A stretch of DNA of 42,691 bases from IMG/VR virus record IMGVR_UViG_3300017971_000441, positions 1 to 42,691 of that record. The stretch is one strand, 5' to 3'. The position numbers and the translations under genes were made by a program. Below are positions 21,781 to 34,900 of the stretch, one piece after another. Numbering within the stretch: the first letter of the stretch is position 1; each line of letters opens with the position of its first letter. The stretch is from a virus. Under the pieces are notes generated by a model. The model searched no databases and had not been told where the DNA came from. It saw nothing but the letters and a program-made list of their open reading frames with translations.

Positions 21781-23505
21781 ATGGCAATTCAAAAGGATTG
21801 GGAAAAACGGATGTACGTTCCGGCGACGGTATATCCGGAACAGGCTCGCCGGCCGTCGGCCAAAGAGAAATGGTCTGCCGTTACTACCCGTATACCAGAG
21901 CAGGCAGAATTTACGCCAGAGATCCCTACCGATGCAAGCAACTCCCTAAGCTCCGATCTTCTAAAGCAGTCTGAGCACAAAAAGCCTTACAAGTCAAAGG
22001 GTTACGAGCAGATGGAATATGAGCTCGAACCACCTCCAGGCTTCTCAGATATCCCTCCAGGTTGGGTGCCTCCACCAGGTGTGCCATGGCCGACGCCTAC
22101 CGGCGACGGTGTTATTGGTGGTGGGCTGCCTTTTATATTTGTCTTCGATATCGATCCTGTGGTCGTGACGCTCTCAACGGATCCTCAATGGTCTGCGGTG
22201 GGTGAGGTTTGCCCTGGAACGTGGACGCTTATCGACTTACAGCCGACACACCCCGTTGTACTTGTTGAACTTCCATTCGCTCCAAGCGGTACGCAGTTCC
22301 GGTACCCAGGATCAGGGAAAGATATCATCGAGGTTTTGATCCCTGGAAATATAGGATGGAATGGGCTGTTAAGGATTCGGGCATATATGGAGGCCGATAA
22401 TCCTGGCGGGGCCATTAACCCTGTGCCAGGTCTGTCTGAGGCAAATATAGATATCGCTTCATTCCAAGATGAAAGGTGCCCGAGCCAGTATTTCGATATT
22501 AAGATCAGCGTGAATACCGGTGCCGGTATATATGAGCGATCTTTTGTATGGGATATGTGGCGAGAGGAAATACCGACAGATATTCCAGATGGTATCGGCG
22601 GCACATTAACCCTGCCTGTGCTGGATGCATCTCTCGCGTACTGGCGCGGCCTGGTGCCGTCAATAGGGTCCAAGGATGTTACCATCGGCCGGAGTTGCTC
22701 TTTTAGTCAAGATGTGCTACCACCTTGTGACACGGGGCTTGATGGGATAGGTGACGATTATACCGATGTGATCTATTGGAGATGCGGTTTTACGCAGTTT
22801 TACGATAGCGCTGGATCCTGCGAGGTAATATGTTCATTCTGTAATACGACGCCGCCACCAATCCAACAAGGTGACTGCTTCACGACAATTACAAAGAGTT
22901 TTCCATTACTTACATCACCGTCTGCCCTTGGATCAGGTGAGTGGGCTTATGGCTTCACGTCCACAGAATACAACTACGAACAGGTATTTATGTATGAGAC
23001 GATCGAGGTTTTCTTCGAAGCCAATATAGAGGTCGGCGGGGCCTGTGTTGATACTGGTATCGTGCCGAGGTTGAGCCACAATATAAACTGGTATATCGAC
23101 GTCCAGGGGGATACCTTTGGGGCCGGCGCTGAGGCTCCGGATAGATTTATCTCCTTGATATCCGGAAACAACTTGACTCTCGCCTCAGACTATTATAATC
23201 CTGCTTTGGATGCTCCAGAAAATCCTGACTCGCTGATTCACCTCGTGGCATTCGATCATAAGGTAGAGGATATTGGTGGTGGAAATCCCGTGTTTTATGA
23301 AGAGTTTTACGCAGACCTTTTTTATGATCATACAGGATTTATTCATAATAATCAGTTGAATAGACCATTTGCCGATTCCAGAAAGGCTGCTTTTGAGGCA
23401 ATGGTCCAGCAAATTATAGATGATGCGAAGGTGGCGTTTCCAGCGTATACGCAGATAGCGCTTTCGTTCACCACGCAACTTCACCAGGGGGTATACAAAA
23501 TATGA
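21781..23505 (+). CDS. Tail-associated structural protein
   Basis: A 574-residue protein. The N-terminal about 75 residues are basic and polar; a Pro-rich linker follows (residues about 80-110), then beta-rich domains and a cysteine-containing middle (residues about 310-370, several Cys including CEVICSFC). The C-terminus has a helix (AAFEAMVQQIIDDAKVAF). ATG follows the nozzle stop directly. Possibly a tail spike or nozzle-associated protein; no enzymatic motif seen. Confidence 0.6.
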   Translation: MAIQKDWEKRMYVPATVYPEQARRPSAKEKWSAVTTRIPEQAEFTPEIPTDASNSLSSDLLKQSEHKKPYKSKGYEQMEYELEPPPGFSDIPPGWVPPPGVPWPTPTGDGVIGGGLPFIFVFDIDPVVVTLSTDPQWSAVGEVCPGTWTLIDLQPTHPVVLVELPFAPSGTQFRYPGSGKDIIEVLIPGNIGWNGLLRIRAYMEADNPGGAINPVPGLSEANIDIASFQDERCPSQYFDIKISVNTGAGIYERSFVWDMWREEIPTDIPDGIGGTLTLPVLDASLAYWRGLVPSIGSKDVTIGRSCSFSQDVLPPCDTGLDGIGDDYTDVIYWRCGFTQFYDSAGSCEVICSFCNTTPPPIQQGDCFTTITKSFPLLTSPSALGSGEWAYGFTSTEYNYEQVFMYETIEVFFEANIEVGGACVDTGIVPRLSHNINWYIDVQGDTFGAGAEAPDRFISLISGNNLTLASDYYNPALDAPENPDSLIHLVAFDHKVEDIGGGNPVFYEEFYADLFYDHTGFIHNNQLNRPFADSRKAAFEAMVQQIIDDAKVAFPAYTQIALSFTTQLHQGVYKI

Positions 23506-23897
23506 GGTGCACAGCCAGATTAAAGAGTTCACACAAATCCTGCAGGGAATCTATGTTATTGATATTAAACGATTTCTTTGAAGATATCGAAGAGCATGGA
23601 CTGCCTGCCGTGGAAGCTGCCGTTAAGAGCGTAAGACTCTCAGATGTGCAGCCGGCGAAGAGTTCTATCCATGTGCTACCAAATGGATCTTGTCCAGAAT
23701 GTGGCTATGGAGTAGCTGTATTTGAATTGAATAAAAATCCGAGGTACATGGTTGAGGGAAAGAATACCCTGATTGATTGCAATAACACCGATTGTGGGTG
23801 GGGATATTTTACAGAAGTCGGGATAAGGTCCATCATGACAGATATCAAAAGGGCTGAGGAAGCCGGAGAAGGCTTTGATTTTACACAGTATCAATGA
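23502..23897 (+). CDS. Zinc-finger-like protein
   Basis: A 131-residue protein starting in an ATGA overlap after GGGGGTATAC. It has CPECGYG near residue 64 and CNNTDCGW near residue 92: two knuckles about 28 residues apart separated by a beta strand. ATG 23553 (MLLILNDFFED) would be a shorter alternative. Zinc binding inferred. Confidence 0.6.
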   Translation: MRCTARLKSSHKSCRESMLLILNDFFEDIEEHGLPAVEAAVKSVRLSDVQPAKSSIHVLPNGSCPECGYGVAVFELNKNPRYMVEGKNTLIDCNNTDCGWGYFTEVGIRSIMTDIKRAEEAGEGFDFTQYQ

Positions 23898-23899
23898 TA

Positions 23900-23928
23900 T
23901 TGACATGGTGTATAAAATAGATTATTTT
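23900..23928 (+). promoter_or_regulatory. Sigma70-like promoter for internal-protein genes
   Basis: TTGACA (23900-23905), 17 bases, TATTTT (23923-23928), in AT-rich DNA between 23897 and the ATG at 23949. A TATAAAAT inside the spacer is not at promoter spacing. It would transcribe the three internal virion genes. Confidence 0.5.
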
Positions 23929-23948
23929 TAATATAAGCGAGGTGTTTC

Positions 23949-24857
23949 ATGAGAATAGAGCCAAGGTATTCGGCTGAAGGGGCGATACCCACACCTACAG
24001 GTGGTGGTGGTTCCGGAATGGTTACAAGACATGGTGGTGGTGGCACCGAGGAACAGGTGAATAGATCCCTACAGGCAATGTCAGACCGGTATAGAGCCGA
24101 TGCTGCAGGACTCGCTTTTATGCAGAGCAATCCTACTGCCGGCAATCAAGGGAGCGCCAAGACACAGGTGGTAATAACACCTTCGAATACGCAGAATAGG
24201 CAAGATTCTTACGGTAGGCCATGGGGTCAAATGACAGGCCCTCGCACCGTTAGCAAGAGTCGTGGTTATAGCGTTGGTGGTGGTGGTGGTGCCGGCGTTA
24301 TCCTCGATAAGCCCTTGGAAAAACCTGTATTCCAAACCACTCCATATCCTGATGTTCCATCCTATGTAGCGCCTGAGTATGCCCCTCCAGAAGAGGATGC
24401 CGGCTACGAGCGCGGCAAACGACAGGAGCTTGTAGGAAACCAGGCCGCTCAACTGCGCCAGGCTACCGCTGAGCAGATGCTGGCAAATAGATCTGCAGAC
24501 AATCCAGCAATGCGGAGACAACTGGCCAGGGAAACGGTTAAGGGTTATGGCCAGGCGCTTGGCCAGATTTATGATACATCTGCCAGGACAGCAATGCAGG
24601 CAGCCGGCCAGAAGCGCAGAGAAGATATGGCTATTTACAATGCGAAATATTCTGCCATGACTGACGAGGCTAAGACAAATTACATGAATGAAGTCAATGC
24701 CTTAGTACAGAATTGGATGCAAGATACCCAGGCCGCTCGAGATGATTATGCTCTCGACGTCGCAAATTATAAGGCACAGCCGCTGGCCCAAAGAGTTGGT
24801 CAAGAAACGCCGACTCCAAAGTACATGAGGGTAGGTTACGGCCTAAGATTAGTATAA
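23949..24857 (+). CDS. Putative internal virion protein
   Basis: A 302-residue protein: glycine-rich low-complexity N-terminal half (several GGGG runs), then a long Ala/Gln-rich helical region (residues about 155-270: AAQLRQATAEQMLANRS...). This composition matches small internal/ejection proteins of short-tailed phages, and it is the first of three genes ending with the giant internal protein. Ribosome site GCGAGGTG. Confidence 0.55.
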   Translation: MRIEPRYSAEGAIPTPTGGGGSGMVTRHGGGGTEEQVNRSLQAMSDRYRADAAGLAFMQSNPTAGNQGSAKTQVVITPSNTQNRQDSYGRPWGQMTGPRTVSKSRGYSVGGGGGAGVILDKPLEKPVFQTTPYPDVPSYVAPEYAPPEEDAGYERGKRQELVGNQAAQLRQATAEQMLANRSADNPAMRRQLARETVKGYGQALGQIYDTSARTAMQAAGQKRREDMAIYNAKYSAMTDEAKTNYMNEVNALVQNWMQDTQAARDDYALDVANYKAQPLAQRVGQETPTPKYMRVGYGLRLV

Positions 24858-24872
24858 AATCCGGAGGGTTAC

Positions 24873-25943
24873 ATGCCTCAAAATATTCCACAAAACAGAG
24901 CTATTTGGGACGAGACAGAGCCAGAAGCCGTCTTTAATCTTAATCAGGCCAAATCAATGGTCCCAAATGAACTGGCACTCGCCCACACTCCAGTCGCTAC
25001 CGATCCGACCATGGCCGGCACGGGTGGGGTTGTGCCTGGTCCAGATGCATTCGAAAAGCCGAAGTCCATAAAAGAGTATCTTGAGCTTGCACGGCAGGCT
25101 GGCCAAACCCCTACATTCACAGACGATCCTACTCGACAAATGGCAGGCATGCAGGGTGGTGAATATCAGCATGGAGCCTTTCAGGTAGACGATCGAACAC
25201 CGAGACTGCAGCGTGATGGACTTGCAGGTGCTCCAGCACAGCCGGCCGGTGGTGGTGTGAATATGAATAATCCGCTGGCAGATCCGCTTGTGGTTGCAAA
25301 AGAGGGTATTGCAAACAGTCTTGATGAAATTTGGGAGTCCGTTGCACCAGGAAAACCAAAGGCTTATGCCACACAGGGTGAATTGCAGGTGTTTCAAAAG
25401 CGGGTAAAGGAAAGACACGAGGCATTGATCAAGGCCGCCGACGACCGCTTTGACCGGTGGGAGAAGTTGACTAAAAAATTCTCACAAGAATCCGTTGCCG
25501 AAGCCATGAGGACCGGAGATGTTGGTAAGCTGGAGAGAATTAAGAAAGCCGCCAGCGAACCAGATAAGGCAAAAATTTGGGATGATATGGTTAAAGAGGC
25601 CAGAGACGACGCCGAGGATCAGGGCGAGGCTTTGGATCCAGCCGCCCTTATGGAAAGGGCCGCAGAGTATTACCGAGAATATATGAAAGGGCTCGATGAA
25701 GCGATCGGTGTTGCCAAAGAAAAACAGGCCATGGCATTACCGACAGGCTCAGTCGGTGGCCGGCAGGTTATGGCCGGTGGCGCAGTCGCTCCAGCCGGCG
25801 CAGCAATCCCTGGACCAGACGCCGCGCAGCCAAGTCCAGCGGAAATGCTCGAGTACGCAAGATCCCTGAAAAGGGCAAACCCAAAGATTTCTGACGCTGA
25901 AATAGCGCAGGGGCTTAGAGAAAGATTCCCAGGCCTAAGCTAA
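24873..25943 (+). CDS. Putative internal virion protein
   Basis: A 356-residue protein: disordered N-terminal 130 residues rich in Pro, Gly and Ala; a charged helical middle (residues about 150-290); an Ala/Gly linker; a C-terminal helical hairpin PSPAEMLEYARSLKRANPKISDAEIAQGLRERFPG. ATG follows CCGGAGGGTTAC. Probably packaged with its neighbours; function not recognised. Confidence 0.55.
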   Translation: MPQNIPQNRAIWDETEPEAVFNLNQAKSMVPNELALAHTPVATDPTMAGTGGVVPGPDAFEKPKSIKEYLELARQAGQTPTFTDDPTRQMAGMQGGEYQHGAFQVDDRTPRLQRDGLAGAPAQPAGGGVNMNNPLADPLVVAKEGIANSLDEIWESVAPGKPKAYATQGELQVFQKRVKERHEALIKAADDRFDRWEKLTKKFSQESVAEAMRTGDVGKLERIKKAASEPDKAKIWDDMVKEARDDAEDQGEALDPAALMERAAEYYREYMKGLDEAIGVAKEKQAMALPTGSVGGRQVMAGGAVAPAGAAIPGPDAAQPSPAEMLEYARSLKRANPKISDAEIAQGLRERFPGLS

Positions 25944-25960
25944 TCTAAGAAGGTTTATAA

Positions 25961-28900
25961 ATGTCTGATTTCTATGATAAATTTGTCGCAGACAATCTGC
26001 GAGACGATGATCCTGTAGCTCCACAATCTCCTACCGGAGCAATCCCTACACCAGAATCGCCAAGCGGTCCTGATGCCTATGACCAGTTCGTCGCTGACGT
26101 ATCGGACGATATCGAGGTGCCATGGATCCAGACAAAGCCGAGGCTTGAAAGGGCTATCGATGCTGGTCTATCCCAAATGCCGCTACCTATCCGTGCCGGC
26201 GTTAAGGCTGTAACTGGTGTTCGTCCTACCTCTGAGATTTACGGTGGCAAAGATCTAAAGAGCAGAGCTCAAAAGGCCTTCCTTCCAGAATCATTACAGG
26301 GGATTGAGGTAGAGGCTCCGACCATAGAAACCGTCAAGCAGATGGTTAGATCACCATTCTGGCTTGGCAAGGGTTTTATGGATATTGCCGGATATGATCC
26401 AAATAAGCCTGCCGCTATACCTACCGAGTCCGATAATGTATGGGATCAAATTCAAGACATGGCAGTCCGTGGTGCTGATGCATTCGCTGACATAAACTAT
26501 AAAGCCCTTGAAAAGATTACAGAATCTCCCAATCTAAAAAGCGATCTCGGATATGCATTGCGCCGAGAGGAAAAGAATAAGGCCGAGAACTACCTATCGA
26601 ATGTGGTAGGCCTCGCTCCGCAGATCCAGGCCCAGGCGCTGGCCCATCTTCAAGGTGGTAAGCTACTGTCCGGAGCCATGATGTTTGTCAATATAGCCGG
26701 TAACTCTTACGAGGAAAACCTTTCTAATGGGGCCTCTCCAAAAGAGGCCATGGCTGCCGCCTTAGCGAATGCCGGTATTCAGGCACCGATGGAGGCTCTG
26801 TCTTTTGGATGGATGCTAAGGGCCCCAGGTATTGGGTCCGGTATAAAGCGATTTATTGCTTCGAGGATTTTGGGTGCATTCACAGAAGGTGTAACTGAAA
26901 CCCTGCAAGGCGCTCCAGAAGAGGTCACGGGCACCTTGGCCATGCCGGATGAACGCAAGAAATTCCTTGAGGCCGATGTAAGGACTCAGGCAAAAATGCT
27001 TGCTGATATGGCATGGGAAGGTGTTAAGAAGGCGACTCCTGAGGGGCTCGCTGCCGCACCATACGGCCTACTGCTTGGGGGCGCTGACGCAAAACCAGAG
27101 AGCGCTAAGACCGAGAAGAGAGTCGGTAAATTCCGGAAAGCCTATGACATGCTCACCGGTAAGAGGGATGAAACTGGAGATCTTCAAAGGGTTACGTCTC
27201 CGAATGAAGCTGCCGAAATACTTGATCGTGGCATTAAAGAGGCTGCCGCTGAACAGGGTGCTATCCCTGAGCCAGGTGGTCCTCCACCGCTGCCGGCGAC
27301 TGAACCACCACCGCTACCAGTAACCGAGCCTATTATCCCGATTGAAGATATTGAGTTAGGTCCGCTCCGGACGCCAGATGAACGCCAAGGATATATAAGG
27401 GGCGTGGAGGGCGAACAGCAAACCGAAGCTGAAGCCAGGCAAGCTGAGATCGACCGGACCATGGGCGAAGAGACTGTCATCACCGAGCCGCCGCCGGCTA
27501 TCGAAGAGCCTATTGTATCTGCAGAAATGACTCCACAGGAAGAGGCGCAGGCAGTTATCGATGCCACTCCTGCGGACGTCGAGCAGGTCCCTGCAGACCG
27601 CGCCAAACGTGCGGCCAGGGAGCGCCAGAAAGAGATAGATAAACAGGCAAAGAAAAAGGAAGCCCCACAGGAAACCAGGGAGGAGATCATAGAGTCCCTT
27701 TTGGGTGAGGGTAAGAGCAGGCTCGAGGCCGAAGAGATCGCCAATACGATCATTGCCAGAGAAGGCAAAACAGAAAAAGCTAAAAAGCCTACGGCACCAA
27801 AAGCTAAAGAAAAAATCTCTCCACCAGGGAAAAGGAATTTTTTTCAGTTTCCGGATGGCACCACAATAATGGGAGCCACGTCCGGAGAGATTTACAATAA
27901 GGCCACCCCTGAGCAGCGGAAAATGATGGAAGAGGGTAAAGCCAGGGAGGGGTTTGTAAATGCATTCGGGAAAAAGGTTTTCCGCAATGCCACCACAGTA
28001 TCTGCCAAAGGACCTAAGAAGGTCACCACCGCGAAACAGCTTCATGAAGCAGCCGCCGAAACAGATCCAAACCCATCATACAAGGAAATAAAAGACGGCA
28101 CCTACAGAAAGGGGGAAGTCGAAATCCAGGGCCTTCCGATATCGATCGAGAACGCCAAAGGGTCCACCAGGAAAGAGAACGTGCCACCAGGCAAGAAACC
28201 TTCCTGGCGTGTCCGTATGAAAGCCGTATATGGTTTTTTTAAAACCGGCCGCAAGGCAAAAGACGGCGAGGGTGTTGATGTGTTCGTCGGTGACGACGTA
28301 ACCTCCGAGAATGTTTACATTATTGATCAGGCGAATGAGGACGGGACCTTTGATGAACCAAAGGTAATGCTTGGCTATAAGACCAGGAAGCAGGCTCAAA
28401 TGGCATACCGTGCTCATTACCCAAAGGGATTCGACTTTACTCAGATGCGGGTCACCAAAAAGTCCATGCCTGAATTTAAGGAATGGCTGCAAAAGGGTGA
28501 TCCTAAAAAGCCTCAAGCTGTAGAGGAAACTGTAAAGCCGCCGGTCAGGAAAACCCTGGCCAATATCAAAGAGCATTACATCAAAATGTCTCAGCGCTGG
28601 CCAGAGGATATGCAGCTTACCGAGGACGATTTTGATCTGATCAAACCAGAGAATGTCAATAATGGAGAGGCTATCGTCAGCTTCATGAAGACTGTTTTCG
28701 GCTTTGAGAATGTTGTGTTTTTTGAAACCGATAACGCATTCCTGAACAATACGAATGGCAATACAATCCGGATGCGGGACATAGATCGTGAGAACGGATT
28801 TATTTTTATCAATACCAGGAACGAAACTCCAGGCCTCCAGGTCGCCGGCCACGAGATGGGTCACGAGATAGAAAAAACAATGCCAAAGAAATACAAGGTG

Positions 28901-31900
28901 TTGAAGGCCCTGATGTGGAGGATGAGAAATGAAGGCGACTACACGAGATTCCGTAATCGCAAACTACCGTTTTACACTCGGCAGTTGGCCGCAAAGAAGG
29001 GTATTCCGGCAGATGAACTAAATCCTGCAGATATTGAAGACGCTGTATTCGACGAATACGTTCAAGAGTTTCTCGGATCATCCCTGTTCGATGAAAAGTT
29101 TTTGGGCGAGGTCATGAAAGAGGACCAAACCCTGTTCGAGAAAATCGTCGGCATGGTCAGCGAAGTTATTAAGAAAATGGGCGACGCTATCCTCGCTCAG
29201 CCAAATAAATTTGATCGTGTCTATTTTGACGATCTTGCTACCGCTCAAAAGCTCATGGCCACCATGGTGCGCCAGTATAACCAGTATCGCGCTGGTGAGT
29301 ATACTGCCGGCATGGGCGAATTTGATGTGTATGCAAGAGAAGTTTTGGATAGAATCAGAGCTCCGAAGCCAGAGGCAGATCTCATGGATTCACCCCTGGC
29401 GCAGAATATCGGTGCGGCTGGCCTACCAGTTGGAGCAGCCGGTAACCCTCAGATTTTATTCGATGTTAAAGAGCGCGGGTGGGATGTTGATTTTGAACAG
29501 GAAGAGTTCGGCGTTGTCAATAATCGGCTCAGCAAAGAGCTCGAGGCCTTTGAGGTTCTGTTTGGGCCTACCATGAAAGCCGTCGAAGTACCTGGAAAGT
29601 ATGTAAAAAATAAGAGGGAACTTACCAGGTCGATCACAACCTATGATTTACTGGATGAAATTTACAGGGTGATTGACGATGGCCAGGTTGCTACGTTGCT
29701 CGATAAAACCAAAACCATCGAAGAGATTGCTGATTCAAAAGGCCTAAAGGGTAAGGAGCGCAAACGGTTCCTTGATCATCTTCACAGCCTGCGGAACGGC
29801 AAGATGTACGATATTGAATCCAAGACACAAACCCTTGGAAATAATGGGAAAGCTGGTATGTCGGCAGACTTCTTACTGGCCACCTGCCACCCAACAACTC
29901 CGTGTAAAGAATGTTATGCGGCCGCTGCCATGATCAGAATGAGCGCCGTCAAAAAAGCGCTTAGGTCGACCATTCATGTTTTGACAGATCCTAAGGGATG
30001 GGCCAAGATTGTGGCTGCCGAGGTCATGAAAAAGAAAAAGACCGAGCTACCTTTTGTCCGTATGCTCGGATCCGGCGACCTGATCACAGACGAACAGGTT
30101 GAGGGTATGAATGAATTGGCCAAGCTGCTTGACCGGCCGATCCATATTTTCAGCCGGCACCATGATATGCTTAAAAAGTTGAAGTCTCAGCCTAATGCTC
30201 CGTTTATTAAAATGGGATCCATCGATGCCGATCTTTACAAATTCTACGGTCCTAAAAAGCTGGCCGAGAATATGAAGAAGCACGGTATAGCGAATGCCTG
30301 GTTAATGACAGACGCGAGCGAGATAAAGGCTATCGAGGCCCTGAATAAAAAGGGTGCCCTACAGCTTGTCCTGGCTGCCGATACAAAGCTGCATGATCAG
30401 CTTCCTGCAGAGCTCCGTAAAACCGGATGCCCATGCGACTCAGGCGAGCGCACATATTTCTATAGCTGCAAACAATGCGCCTTGTCAGAATCTGGCTGTT
30501 TCATGGCGTTTAGCGAATATGGGATCGATAAGGACGGAAAGCCATGGAAGATCATGGATCCGAAGGCACCGACCGACCTGACTCCGATCACAGCCTTTGT
30601 CGAGGGTAAGGAAAAATCCAAGTCCCTCGGTGAGGTTTATATCGGCCGCCTGCAGAAGTCTATCGATTTGATCAGGCTGAATATCAGGAAGTTCCTCGAG
30701 GCAGAATTCATCCGTGAGAATTTTGATCCGAATAAGAAAACTCTACCACCGTATGGGAAGCAGAAAAAAGGCAAACCGATGCCGGAGAAAAAGCCGGCTC
30801 AGCCTAAGATCGCAATCAAAAATCTCCATTACCCTGATGATGTGAAATACGTCGACAATGTCGATGCGGCGAATTCCTATATCGGAAACCTGCTCGGCAT
30901 GATCGAGGACGCTCGAAAATTCCAATCCTCCCTGCTACCTGGTGGTGAGATCCAAAATGAGATCCGCTACGAAGAGGGGAAAAAGATAGACGTCGAGCCA
31001 GACTTCGATGTTATCACAGATCCGGAGCGTATCCCGAAAAAGACCGTGAAGGCCTACAAGCTATTCACCCAAAAGGACGGTGAACTATATCCGCTTTTTG
31101 TAAAGGCGAATGAGACTGTGCCTATGGGTAAATGGCTGGCCGCCGACGTGGGCCCAATGGTCGGAGGTAAGGTTAAATCCAAGATAGGTCAACTGGCGTT
31201 CAGACCAGGATGGCATTCTGGAGACATGCCTGTCGCTACCCATATCGGAGGCAAGTCCGATAACCGGTTAAAGAAACCAAACTACCGACCGGATAACCAG
31301 GTATGGGCTGAGGTCGAGGTATCAAACGACGTTAATTGGCAGAAAGAAGCGAATAAGCGAGCATCCGTTACAAAACAGGGTAAGATCATCCCGAGAACGG
31401 CTCAGATCTCTGACCAGGTACCAGAGGGTGGCCATTACCGGTATAAGACAAATCCGAATATGACCGGAGAATGGTTGATCAGCGGTGAGATCAAAGTAAA
31501 CCGGATCCTTACCGATGAAGAGGTTAAGGAAATAAATGGTAAGCTCGGGGTTGCCGACCTCCCCCGTAAAGACGAAGCTGTCGTGGAGTTCAATGCAATA
31601 GAGCTTGGCGATACCATAGAAATAACAAAGGCGCAGGCAGATGAAATAGAAACCTTTTACGATTCACAGATCGAAGATGGAGCTATCTCCGTAACAAAGA
31701 AGGGTAGCAAGTATCTCCTGTCCGGTGAACTGGATAATCTCGCACAATATATAGCCGACGATTACCATCCTGAATATGGGATTGAAACGGTCAGCAAGCC
31801 CCTTATGCGGTCCATGAGATCGTTAGGCAAAAAGATCGAGAAGGCTGCCAAGGCACCTCAGGCTGAGGAACGGCCTGTGGTCGAAGACTTGATAACTAAG

Positions 31901-34900
31901 CCGCTCCGTGACTTTGCTGCAGATCTTAATGAAAAGATCCGAGACGGCGCGAATGAAATGAGGGAGAAGGTCGACGCCTACGACGGGTGGCAATTCGAAG
32001 CCGGCCAAAAGGTCAAGTCAAAACAGACCGGAAAAATGTACCGGATTACCGGCCGGCTATGGGATATGCGAAATGACCGTCCTCAGTATTTCTATGAATC
32101 CCTGGATGGTGACGAAAAGGGTACCTTTATAGGTGAGCGAGCTCACGAGAATATGATTCCGGTCGCTGGACCTATTGGGGTTGCGCCTATGCCAGAGTTT
32201 GACTTCATGCCAGAGGATGCTACGGTTATCGAGCGTGAAGCAATAGCGCAAGAGCTTTACCATCCGGTAAAGACTGCAATCGATAACAAGTTTGGATTTA
32301 CAGACAGGGCTACTGATACCTGGGAGGCCGCGCAAGATGATCTGCAGGATTTCATAGACGATGGTACCACAGAGTCGGACCTTCTTGACTCCATCATAGA
32401 TGATGCTGTCGACGGGTATAAAACCTTTTCCGAGTTTGTAGACTCCAGGCTCGAAGATATCGCTCCCATGACCTGGGATGCGACACGGGAGGACCGGCGC
32501 GAAATAGCTGATAAGGCCGAGCGGCTTATTATCAAAACGATAAACAGGGAGATCTTAAATCCTGAGCAAAGGGACGGTGCGTATGATACTGCCATGGATG
32601 AATTAAACGATTTTATCTATGACGACAATACGGACCTGTCTACCCTTGACGCGATAATGAAGGATTCCGGATACGATAGCTTTAAAGAATTTGTCGACGA
32701 AACCTGGTTTGATATGAATACCGTCGACGACGTTCCGATCATTCCTGGCTTTGATACCATGGAGCCGATTACTCAGGACGCCAAAGAGGTTATAGACGCC
32801 AAGATCGGCCGTACAGACCAGCCACTCAGGGAGAGAACCGCTAAGGCATGGAATTCATTCTGGAAAAATAAAGCCACGCTGGTGGTCGACAAGTTTGCTC
32901 CGGTTAAGAAGCATTTCGGAGAAGGCGTTGAGTACATGATGCACAGGGGTATTCCTGGTGCACCGACCTCGATGCTCGGACAGCTTCTGCATGGAAAGTT
33001 GAAATGGAATGCGGCCGGCGACGTTCTGACTGTCGACACAAAGGGTGAGGGTTTTATCCCATGGGTCAAGGGCCTTAAAAAAGATGGTGAGAAATTTTTT
33101 TACTGGCTGGTTGTCAAGAGGGCTGAGGCCCTGGAGAAAGAGGGCCGAGAGAAACTTCTCGGTAAATCAGATCGTGATAAGATCATGGCCTGGGTTGGCG
33201 ATCCAAAAGGGAATAAATCCTGGGATGAACTTAACAAAGAATTCCAAGCGTTTAATGATGCAATCCTCGATATCGCGCAAGAAGCCGGCCTTATAGATCC
33301 GGCCTCAAGAAAACTTTTTCAGCAGGAATTTTACATTCCGTTTTATCGTGTATTCGAGGATGAAGAGACTGCGATTGAGTTTGTAAAGAGCCCGAAGCAG
33401 GGATCCAAATTTCTTTCCGCGCAGATAAAACGGCTCAAAGGGTCCGAGAAAAAGATTGGCGATCCCTTTGAAAATATTATGAAAAACTGGAACCACCTTG
33501 TCGTCGAGAGTATTAAGAATAAATCTCGTGGTGATGCATTCCGGACTGCGGAGAGACTCGCCCTGCCGAGCGGGTACTACGGCCTTGACGAAGACGGTAA
33601 TGAAGTTGAGAAGCCCCTTGTCGAAGAGGTCCAATGGAAGGATACCGTTAGGTTTAAGGGGGTTGGCAAGGCCACCTTTATCGAGCAGAAAACGGGAGAG
33701 CCGGTCCTCGGGTTTAAGGATAAGGGTAAAACAAGGTTCTACCGAGTGAATGATCCGGAGCTTTTCGCAGCCATGAGCTTGATGCGGAATGTGACCGCTG
33801 ACAATATGCTCGTGAATGCTCTGAGATATCCGAAGCGGTGGTTGACCATGGGAGCCACCTTTGGGCCAGCTTTTAAGATGGCAAACTTCCTGCGGGATAC
33901 CCTGCATACCGGAATGATCTCGAATGACTTTATTCCATTCCTTGATTCGCTCCGTGGTGTTGGCAAGATCCTATTCAACGACAAAGAGTATGTCGAGTAT
34001 CTGGCCTCCGGCCACGCCTTTGCAGGATCATATGTAAGGGCCGATGATCCTAAGGCTGTGTCGAAGCACCTGAAAGGGGTTACTCAGAAACAGATGCGCG
34101 GTAAGGTATGGAACGTCGTGAGCTCACCATGGAGGCTATGGGAGGCGATCGGTGAGGCCTCTGAGAACGCCGCCAGGGTACAACTGTATAGCAACCTTAG
34201 GAAGAAAGGTAAAACGCAGCTTGAGGCTTCTTTCGCTGCTCGAGATATCATGGACTTTCAAATGTCTGGAACGTCCGATACCCTAAACTTTTTCACCTCG
34301 GTGGTGCCGTTCCTGAATGCCAGGATCCAGGGCCTCTATAAAATGGGCCGCGCTGCCAGGGAAAACCCCAAAGTATTCGCCGGCAAGACTCTTATCCTGG
34401 CCGCTATGTCCCTGGCCGCCTGGGCTGCGTATGCCGACGATGATCGATATAAAGAGCTCGAGGATTGGGAGAAATGGCAATACTATAATTTCTGGCTTGG
34501 AGATTGGCATATCCGGATCCCGAAGCCTTTTGAAACGGGTGTTATTGGATCTACTCTGTGGACAGCCACAGCCGATGCCGCTAAGGGGAATGAACCATGG
34601 ACATATGTGCTAAGGACTATCGGACATGCGGTGATGGACACATTCGCATTCAATCCGGTGCCTCAGGCCGCTATCCCTATCGTCGAACAGGTATTTAATA
34701 AAAGTATGTTCACCGGCAGGCCGATTGAAGGTCAGCGGATTTCCAAGTTATCTCCAGGGCTTAGGGCTGAACCGTGGACATCTGAGACTTTCAAGATGCT
34801 CGGTGAATTAATAGGTACGCCGCCAAAAAGAACAGAGTCCCTTGTCAAAGGATACTTTGCGACTTATGTTAATCTGGCCCTATTCTTTACAGATCCAGCA

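Noticed and set aside
24001-24300. GGTGGTGG tracts as a tandem repeat element
   Set aside because: They encode the glycine-rich N-terminus of the 23949 gene and follow codon use.
28076-28864. 262-codon minus-strand ORF
   Set aside because: Antisense to the pyrophosphatase-like to peptidase region of the giant protein; no family features.
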